Shown here piece by piece: positions 1 to 6,061 of a DNA stretch of 6,061 nt. A program made the translations under genes and the position numbers. The stretch is from Verrucomicrobiaceae bacterium (lineage in GTDB: Bacteria; Verrucomicrobiota; Verrucomicrobiae; Verrucomicrobiales; Akkermansiaceae): positions 1 to 6,061 of the forward strand of contig RPOS01000170.1 of NCBI GenBank assembly GCA_003820635.1, given 5' to 3'. Each line of letters starts with the position of its first letter. The first letter of the stretch is position 1. The notes beneath the pieces were generated by a model. That model made no database searches, was not told the origin of the DNA, and saw only the letters and a list, made by a program, of their open reading frames with translations.

Positions 1-43
1 CATCTCGATCCCGCTCGCCGTGCTGGCCGGGATCGTGCGCTAG
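1..43 (+). CDS. sdhC: C-terminal end of probable succinate dehydrogenase cytochrome b subunit (partial)
   Basis: An open frame enters from the left edge (first full codon at 2) and ends at TAG 41-43, giving the hydrophobic tail ISIPLAVLAGIVR. The stop is 9 bp from the sdhA start, and the sdhA ribosome binding site begins inside this stop codon, so the two genes are almost certainly translationally linked. In organisms with this type of SdhA the gene directly upstream is normally the membrane-embedded diheme cytochrome b subunit, which anchors complex II and passes electrons to quinone. A hydrophobic C-terminus ending in a basic residue fits a last membrane helix. Identity rests on position and hydrophobicity only, because 13 residues cannot define a family. 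Confidence 0.6.
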   Translation, partial: ISIPLAVLAGIVR

Positions 44-49
44 GAGAGG
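42..49 (+). promoter_or_regulatory. Ribosome binding site of sdhA
   Basis: AGGAGAGG lies just upstream of the ATG at 53, with 6 bases between the AGGAG core (42-46) and the start codon. It overlaps the upstream TAG stop (41-43), a layout typical of coupled translation. It fixes the sdhA start at 53 rather than the internal ATG at 119 (residue 23), which has no comparable motif in front of it. Confidence 0.85.
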
Positions 50-52
50 CCC

Positions 53-2023
<1,971 letters not shown>

Positions 2024-2056
2024 TCCGCCCCTGGCCGGGAGCATATCTTCATTGCC

Positions 2057-2632
2057 ATGAAAACGCTCACCGCATGCGGCCTCATGGCCGCCGCTCCCTT
2101 GCTGGCTGCGGAAACACCCACGCCGGACCGCTGGGAATGGACGCTGGAAAGCGGCTGGCTCAAGCAAGTGGGCAACAACACAGACGCGGATTATGAAATC
2201 ATCCCCACCCAGCTCACGCTCCGCTCGCCGGTGGTGTGGACGTGGTGGCAGGATGAGGCCGGCGCACAACTCATCGTGCGCAGCCGCTTTTCCGCCTTGT
2301 ATGAAACCATCATCAAGGGCCCCGAGGATTATCAACTCGGGTTCAACGCCGCACCTTCCATCGAATACTGGCTGCCCTCCGGCCAAACCTCGCTGTTCTT
2401 CTCCATCGGCGGCGGGGCCGGCTGGATCAACAGCTCCGGCGGCACCGACGGCCAAGGCCAGGATCTCACGTTCAACTGGTTCTCGCAACTCGGCCTGCGG
2501 CAGCAGCTCCGTGACAATGTTTCCATACTCGGCGGAGTCTATTTCATCCACCACTCGAACACCGGCATGACCGATCCCAACCCCGGCATCGACGCCCTCG
2601 GCTTCACGCTCGGCGTGGGATGGTGTTTTTGA
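2057..2632 (+). CDS. PagL-like acyloxyacyl hydrolase (lipid A 3-O-deacylase family), outer membrane
   Basis: A 191-residue exported protein. Residues 1-18 look like a signal peptide (MKT, then a hydrophobic stretch, cleavage probably after LLAA). The rest has alternating polar and aromatic segments and ends in Phe191 (GVGWCF), the C-terminal aromatic typical of outer-membrane beta-barrels. Near the C-terminus HHSNTG (165-170) followed by NPGID (175-179) matches the PagL active-site signature: His165, Ser167 and Asn168 correspond to H-x-S-N of Pseudomonas PagL. The acid 12 residues after the serine is Asp179 where PagL has Glu. PagL removes the 3-O acyl chain from lipid A. The substrate here is inferred from the family and is unproven. 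It starts 33 bp after sdhA; the only Shine-Dalgarno-like motif, GGGAG at 2037-2041, is 15 bases from the ATG and weak. No functional link with sdhA is apparent, although read-through from it is possible. Confidence 0.75.
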   Translation: MKTLTACGLMAAAPLLAAETPTPDRWEWTLESGWLKQVGNNTDADYEIIPTQLTLRSPVVWTWWQDEAGAQLIVRSRFSALYETIIKGPEDYQLGFNAAPSIEYWLPSGQTSLFFSIGGGAGWINSSGGTDGQGQDLTFNWFSQLGLRQQLRDNVSILGGVYFIHHSNTGMTDPNPGIDALGFTLGVGWCF

Positions 2633-2677
2633 AAGTTCAGCGGAAAAACCCCATCATATCGATGCGGATGATCTTCC

Positions 2678-3688
2678 TCATGGAGTCCGCTCCTGATCGC
2701 CGCCGCGCAGGGCGAAGAGCCACAGCCAGAGAAGCGAAAGGAGCACCGCCGCAAGCCCGACGTGCAGCACCTGGATCCACGAGTAGATATGCACTTGGGA
2801 CATCACCAGCCCGAGCACCATTTGCGCCAGCACGATGCCCAGCACCGAGCGCTCCACCCAACCCGGGCCATCCGGGCGGTGGCGGATGGTGAAGACCCAT
2901 GCCCAGATGGCGGCGGCGAAGACCACCCATGAGAAACTGCGGTGGCCGAGGTATTTCCAGGATTGCTCCAACTCGCCGATCCAGGTGGCGCGCGGCGCAT
3001 TGGTGTGGAACTTGGCCAGTTCATCGGTCATCTCGCGCACCTGCGCGCCGAGCACGCCCTCGACGACCACCGTCACTAACAAGAGCGTCACCGCCCACCT
3101 CAGGCGTGCGAGCGGAATGGCGGGCATCCGTATGCGCCAGGGATGGTCCGTACCGCGCCATGCGCAATACATCAACATGCCGGTGAGCATCATCGCCAGC
3201 GCGAGGTGCGTGGTGAGCACGCCGGGTTTCAACCCGCTGTAAACCACCCGCGCCCCCATCCAGGCATTGATCAGCACCACCAGCAGCGAGGCGAAGGCCA
3301 TCCAGAAAACCAGCGGCCGTTTTTCACGCTGCCAAAACGCGGCGATGAAGGTGGCCAGCGAGAAAAAGCCCACCGGCAGGCTGCACACGCGGTTGATGAA
3401 CTCCGTCCACACGTGGCGCGCATTGAACTCGGCGCGCAGGCTCTCCACCGTGATCGTGGAGGGATCGCGCCCCATGCGCTCGGCCTTTTTCTGGAAGCGC
3501 TCGATCGGCAGCTTGTCGAAGTCCACCTCCTCCACCGAGGTCGGCGGGATCAGGCAACCCCAGCAGGTGGGCCAGTCCGGGCAGCCCATGCCGGAACCGG
3601 TAACCCGCACGATCGCCCCCACGAACATCAGGAACAGGACGGAAACCAGCGCCGCAGTGGCGAGTTTCTGAAAGCGTGTCATCGGCAT
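2678..3688 (-). CDS. ctaA: Heme A synthase, COX15/CtaA family
   Basis: Integral membrane enzyme that oxidises the C8 methyl group of heme O to a formyl group, giving heme A for aa3-type cytochrome oxidases. From the ATG at 3688 it has 336 residues and about eight predicted membrane helices. Helix 1 runs into GAIVRVTGSGMGCPDWPTC (24-42), the family hallmark, with the Cys36/Cys42 pair plus Cys45. A charged loop of about 50 residues follows, as in mitochondrial and proteobacterial Cox15. Three expected heme-ligand histidines are present: His161 (TTHLALA), His249 (GHRSFSW) and His309 (LHVGLAA). At the fourth site the sequence is TEFINR (95-100), so Glu96 is kept but Asn99 replaces the usual histidine. 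A second ATG two codons in (3682) is an alternative start; neither has a clear ribosome binding site. The gene lies 56 bp downstream of the AI-2E family gene on the same strand and converges on the PagL-like gene. No oxidase genes or ctaB are in the window. Confidence 0.92.
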   Translation of the reverse strand: MPMTRFQKLATAALVSVLFLMFVGAIVRVTGSGMGCPDWPTCWGCLIPPTSVEEVDFDKLPIERFQKKAERMGRDPSTITVESLRAEFNARHVWTEFINRVCSLPVGFFSLATFIAAFWQREKRPLVFWMAFASLLVVLINAWMGARVVYSGLKPGVLTTHLALAMMLTGMLMYCAWRGTDHPWRIRMPAIPLARLRWAVTLLLVTVVVEGVLGAQVREMTDELAKFHTNAPRATWIGELEQSWKYLGHRSFSWVVFAAAIWAWVFTIRHRPDGPGWVERSVLGIVLAQMVLGLVMSQVHIYSWIQVLHVGLAAVLLSLLWLWLFALRGGDQERTP

Positions 3689-3744
3689 GGCCGGACGATG
3701 CCGTGCACGCGCCGGATTTCCAGTGCAAAGGCGGGTTTTTCCCG

Positions 3745-4965
3745 TCAAGCCCCGGCACTGTTCTGCGGCTGTGCGCCGGGGTGGGCATCCTCCTTCGGCG
3801 GAAATTCCAGATGCCGGGTGTCCGTCGGCCCGCGTGGATAATCGGTGCCGATGGCCACGCCGATCCATCTGAATTCATCGCTGCCGTCCAGGATCACCTT
3901 GAGCACCATCGTGAGCGGCACGGCCAGCAGCATGCCCAGCGGCCCCCAGACCCAGCCCCAGAACATCACGGAAATGACCACCACCAGCGTGGAGATGCCG
4001 AAGCGGCGGCCGACGAGGATGGGCTCGAGGAAATTGCCGAGGAAATTGTTGATGAGCAGGTAGCCGCCGGCCACCAGCAGCGCGTTTGGCACACCGGCCA
4101 CCAGCAGCGCCAGGATCGTAGGCGGCACGCCGGCGATGATGGAGCCGATCACCGGAATGAAATTCAGCGCGAAGGCGACGATGCCCCACAGGATGAAAAA
4201 GTCCAAGCCCGCCGCCCAGCAGAGCAGGCCCGCGAGAAAGCCGGTGGCCAGGCTGACGACGGTCTTGATGGCCAGATAGCGTTGGATGTCGCGCGTGGCG
4301 CTGACCATGCGGGCGATGTTAGGGCCCTGCGCCTGGCTGATGGCTTGCAGCCTGCCGCCGAAGCCCTCCGCCTCGGAGAGCATGAAGACGGTGAGGATGA
4401 TGAAAATCACCGCCGCACCGAAAAAGCCGACCACCTGCCCGAGCACGCCCGTGCCGAAATTCCAGATGCGCTCGAAGCGGATCTGCTGCAGGCTGGCGAG
4501 GTTGCTCTCCACCGCGATGCGGATTTTTTCCTGCGCGTCCTCCACGCCGAGTTGGGCCAGATTGGCGGCGAGGACTTGCGAGGCATCCCTCACCTGCTGA
4601 TAGAGCTGCGCGGCGTATTTGGCATTCCACTTGGCCTGGAGGTCCTGCATCAGCACCACACCCAGCAGCACCACCCCGGCGATGAAGGCGAAGTCCACCA
4701 GCACCGTGAGCAGCACCGCCAGCGAGCGCGGCACCTTGCGGCGGGTGAGCGTGCGCGTGATGGGAAAACTCACCGTCGCCACGAAAAACGCCAGCAGCAC
4801 CGGCAGGAAGAAGTTCTGCGCCGCACGCAGGCCGGCCACCAGGATCACCAACGAGGCCAGCAGCAGAAGCATCCTGCCGGCAACAAGCCTGCCCGCCTTG
4901 GGTTCGTTTTCGATCACGCGGCGAGTAAATGTCCGCCGCAGTGCTTCCGCAATGGCAATTCTCAT
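3745..4965 (-). CDS. AI-2E (TqsA/PerM) family membrane transporter
   Basis: Polytopic inner-membrane protein of the AI-2E transporter family (formerly UPF0118), about eight helices. With the ATG at 4965 it has 406 residues. Helices lie near 32-48, 52-70, 81-106, 172-196, 232-252 and 255-281, with further ones in 284-356; a soluble, partly helical segment fills 110-170. Conserved family features: QRYLAIKT (228-235), NFIPVIGS (268-275), NNFLGNFLEP (306-315) and FWGWVWGPLGMLLAVPL (335-351). The last two closely resemble E. coli TqsA, implicated in autoinducer-2 export, but family members also include ion/proton antiporters, so the substrate is unknown. A polar, proline-rich tail of about 40 residues follows the last helix. 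The start is uncertain: ATG 5052 would give 435 residues and abut the divergent gene, GTG 4917 is possible, and ATG 4872 would begin within helix 1. I chose 4965 because codons upstream look non-coding and it leaves room for promoters. Probably co-transcribed with ctaA. Confidence 0.88.
   Translation of the reverse strand: MRIAIAEALRRTFTRRVIENEPKAGRLVAGRMLLLLASLVILVAGLRAAQNFFLPVLLAFFVATVSFPITRTLTRRKVPRSLAVLLTVLVDFAFIAGVVLLGVVLMQDLQAKWNAKYAAQLYQQVRDASQVLAANLAQLGVEDAQEKIRIAVESNLASLQQIRFERIWNFGTGVLGQVVGFFGAAVIFIILTVFMLSEAEGFGGRLQAISQAQGPNIARMVSATRDIQRYLAIKTVVSLATGFLAGLLCWAAGLDFFILWGIVAFALNFIPVIGSIIAGVPPTILALLVAGVPNALLVAGGYLLINNFLGNFLEPILVGRRFGISTLVVVISVMFWGWVWGPLGMLLAVPLTMVLKVILDGSDEFRWIGVAIGTDYPRGPTDTRHLEFPPKEDAHPGAQPQNSAGA
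4067..4110. repeat. 17-bp direct repeat, 27-bp period, inside the AI-2E family gene
   Basis: CCGGCCACCAGCAGCGC occurs at 4067-4083 and again at 4094-4110. The 27-bp offset is exactly nine codons, so on the - strand it encodes ALLVAG twice (ALLVAGVPNALLVAGG) within one predicted membrane helix region. This is most simply a small in-frame duplication or similar codon choice for repeated hydrophobic residues. Confidence 0.7.
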
Positions 4966-5029
4966 GGCCTGCAGGGCCGCTGCAAAGCCGTGGACATCCG
5001 GCGATGATTGAACGGATACCGCACCATTG

Positions 5030-5048
5030 GGTTCCAAGTCAGGGAACC
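5030..5048. promoter_or_regulatory. Perfect 6-bp inverted repeat overlapping the ribosome binding site of the STAS-like gene
   Basis: GGTTCC (5030-5035) and GGAACC (5043-5048) are perfect inverted copies separated by 7 bases (AAGTCAG). The right arm overlaps AGGGA (5041-5045), the only Shine-Dalgarno-like motif before the ATG at 5051. In RNA it could form a small hairpin hiding the ribosome binding site; as DNA it could be a dimeric operator in the divergent intergenic region. A match this short can arise by chance, so the inverted repeat is seen but any function is inference. Confidence 0.35.
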
Positions 5049-5050
5049 GC

Positions 5051-5503
5051 ATGAAATTCTCACTCACTGATTACGCCTATCCGGCCAGCGCTGGCAGCTA
5101 CCGGATCGATCCCCGCCGCAGGCTGCGGATCGAGGAATACCGGGGCAAGGTGGGCCTGGCGGATTTGAAAGATATCGTGCGGGCGGTGGTTTCGGATCCC
5201 GACTGGTCGCCGGATCTCAACGGTCTGGTGGATTTCACCAAGGCGGAACTGGAATTGAGCGCCAACGATGTGCTGCGGCTCGCGCTGATGCTGCGCCAGG
5301 AGCAAAACCGTTCGCGCGGATGGGTGGTGTTCGCAGTGAGCAATTCGGTGGCCTTCGGCGTGGTCCGCATGCTCGGCTACTGGGCACGCTGCACGGAGCG
5401 CTTCCGCATTTTCAACAGCCGCGAGGAGGCGGAAAAATGGCTGGAGCGGCACCACGGGAATTCCCCGCCTGCTTTCCGCGAGGCGGCGTTGTGCCCTGCA
5501 TGA
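5051..5503 (+). CDS. STAS/SpoIIAA-like domain protein of unknown function
   Basis: A 150-residue soluble protein with no signal peptide or membrane segment. Its layout is that of the small STAS/SpoIIAA-like family common in bacteria: an N-terminal strand pair (YRIDPRRRLRIEEYRGKV, 17-34), a helix beginning LADLKDIV (37-44), then PDW (50-52) and LVDFTKAELELS (59-70), a helix rich in Leu and Arg, a hydrophobic strand WVVFAVSN (91-98), and a final RIFNSREEAEKWL (119-131), which matches the family's usual closing helix. STAS-type folds usually act in regulation by binding partner proteins or lipids; the role of this family is unknown. The ATG at 5051 is preceded by AGGGA at 5041-5045; an upstream TTG at 5027 is less likely. 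The gene is divergent from the AI-2E gene, and mutY begins 50 bp after its stop. No functional tie to either is evident. Confidence 0.75.
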   Translation: MKFSLTDYAYPASAGSYRIDPRRRLRIEEYRGKVGLADLKDIVRAVVSDPDWSPDLNGLVDFTKAELELSANDVLRLALMLRQEQNRSRGWVVFAVSNSVAFGVVRMLGYWARCTERFRIFNSREEAEKWLERHHGNSPPAFREAALCPA

Positions 5504-5539
5504 ACTTGCGGATTCGCTTGGCGCGGCGCGGCGAATGAC

Positions 5540-5545
5540 GGAGGG
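5540..5545 (+). promoter_or_regulatory. Ribosome binding site of mutY
   Basis: GGAGGG sits 8 bases before the GTG at 5554. This is the best Shine-Dalgarno match near this gene and decides for GTG 5554 over TTG 5557 and GTG 5572 in the same frame. An ATG at 5535 is out of frame with mutY. Confidence 0.8.
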
Positions 5546-5553
5546 TCCGCGGC

Positions 5554-6061
5554 GTGTTGAAACCGCGATATGTGAGCAACGCCTTGGAACGCCGTGAAGC
5601 CTTCCGGGATGAGCTGGCGGCTTGGTTTCTAACACATGGCAAAGACTACCCTTGGCGGCGGACGAGTGATCCCTACGAGGTGCTCGTTTCCGAAGTGATG
5701 CTCCAGCAGACGCAGATCGCCACGGTGTTGGGAAAAGGTTATTACACGCGTTTCCTCGCCGCGTTTCCGGATGTGGAGACACTGGCGGCCGCGGATGACG
5801 CCGCCTTGCTCAAGGCGTGGGAAGGCCTCGGTTATTACCGGCGGGCAAGGATGCTGCGCGAGACGGCGCGGGCGGTGATCGCGGAGCATGGCGGAAGGTT
5901 TCCCCACGAGCTGGATGCCTTGCTCAAGCTGCCGGGCATCGGCCGCTACACGGCGGGAGCGCTGCGGGCTTTCGCCTTCGGTCTGCCGGCGGTGCTGGTG
6001 GATGGCAACGTGAGCCGCGTGCTCTCGCGCCTGATGGATTTTTCCGCAGCCGTGGATGAAA
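5554..6061 (+). CDS. mutY: A/G-specific adenine glycosylase, N-terminal part (runs off the window)
   Basis: Base-excision repair enzyme that removes adenine mispaired with 8-oxoguanine, preventing G:C to T:A mutations. The window holds 169 complete codons plus one base, with no stop. Starting at GTG 5554: YPWRRTSDPYEVLVSEVMLQ (32-51) is the classical MutY N-terminal block, with Glu47 as the catalytic acid; QQTQIATV (51-58) follows; AWEGLGYYRRAR (88-99) is the next conserved stretch; the helix-hairpin-helix LPGIGRYTAGAL (126-137) leads to VDGNVSRVLSRL (149-160), where Asp150 matches the catalytic aspartate of the HhH-GPD superfamily. The iron-sulphur cysteines and the C-terminal 8-oxoG recognition domain would lie beyond 6061. 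MutY rather than endonuclease III is favoured by SEVMLQQTQ and GLGYYRRAR. It has its own strong ribosome binding site, 50 bp after the STAS-like gene, so the two are probably one transcript. Confidence 0.95.
   Translation, partial: MLKPRYVSNALERREAFRDELAAWFLTHGKDYPWRRTSDPYEVLVSEVMLQQTQIATVLGKGYYTRFLAAFPDVETLAAADDAALLKAWEGLGYYRRARMLRETARAVIAEHGGRFPHELDALLKLPGIGRYTAGALRAFAFGLPAVLVDGNVSRVLSRLMDFSAAVDE

Noticed and set aside
2633..2677. Possible terminator in the convergent gap: ATCAT (2653-2657) and ATGAT (2668-2672), with five A on the + strand at 2644-2648 reading as U5 downstream of ctaA
   Set aside because: The stem is only five mostly A:T pairs with a 10-base loop, too weak to call a rho-independent terminator. 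No better hairpin was seen for the + strand transcript.
3689..3744. Small inverted repeat CGGG-TTTTT-CCCG (3732-3744) between the AI-2E gene and ctaA
   Set aside because: A four-pair stem with no U-tract after it in the - direction. The two genes are close and on one strand, so termination here is unlikely.
3676..5007. Long + strand open frame (about 443 codons) opposite the AI-2E gene
   Set aside because: Its translation is a low-complexity run rich in His, Gln, Arg, Asp and Glu with no recognisable domain. It is the antisense shadow of a well-supported membrane protein gene in GC-rich DNA.
4991..5020. Possible + strand promoter TGGACA-18 bp-GATACC before the STAS-like gene
   Set aside because: The -10 element matches the consensus at only three of six positions and the spacing is not ideal. 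Bases like these occur often by chance, and sigma-factor consensus in this lineage is uncertain.
5512..5536. Inverted repeat ATTCGC / GCGAAT between the STAS-like gene and mutY
   Set aside because: A six-pair stem with a 13-base loop and no T-tract, lying just before the mutY ribosome binding site. Too weak to call a terminator or regulatory element.
5817..6059. + strand open frame of about 80 codons within mutY
   Set aside because: It is a shifted frame of the mutY coding sequence, whose own frame carries the catalytic and helix-hairpin-helix motifs; the shifted product is Arg/Gly/Ala-rich with no domain.

Overview
The window is a GC-rich, densely coding stretch of bacterial chromosome with no phage, transposon, CRISPR or RNA-gene signal. 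The best guess for the source is a Verrucomicrobiota bacterium (Luteolibacter/Haloferula-like), with Bacteroidota-related lineages as the alternative. The main reason is the flavoprotein of succinate dehydrogenase, which is the Bacteroidota/Verrucomicrobiota form (roughly 650 residues, with HPTCIP and the distinctive NDGRIW and ESCGGHF segments). The high GC argues against most Bacteroidota. The gene set implies an aerobic, Gram-negative cell: respiratory complex II, heme A synthesis for an aa3-type oxidase, and an outer-membrane lipid A deacylase-like barrel. This taxonomic call is inference from remembered family features, not a search.

Layout. Positions 1-2632 are on the + strand: the last 13 codons of a probable membrane-anchor gene (sdhC), sdhA complete, then a small exported beta-barrel protein of the PagL / lipid A 3-O-deacylase type. 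Positions 2678-4965 are on the - strand: an AI-2E/TqsA-family membrane protein followed 56 bp downstream by heme A synthase (ctaA/COX15), probably co-transcribed. The two blocks converge across a 45-bp gap at 2633-2677. From 5051 the + strand resumes with a STAS/SpoIIAA-like small protein, transcribed divergently from the AI-2E gene, and then mutY, which runs off the right edge after 169 codons.

How the genes relate. sdhA and ctaA both serve aerobic respiration, but they lie in separate, convergent units. The expected iron-sulphur subunit gene sdhB does not follow sdhA here. mutY (repair of 8-oxoG:A mispairs) and the STAS-like gene form a short + strand unit, and mutY has a very clear ribosome binding site of its own.

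I do not see an undescribed multi-gene system. The observations most worth a second look are an abrupt fall in GC at third codon positions inside sdhA, asparagine where a heme-ligand histidine is expected in CtaA, aspartate at the catalytic-acid position of the PagL-like protein, the missing sdhB, and a perfect dyad overlapping the ribosome binding site of the STAS-like gene.
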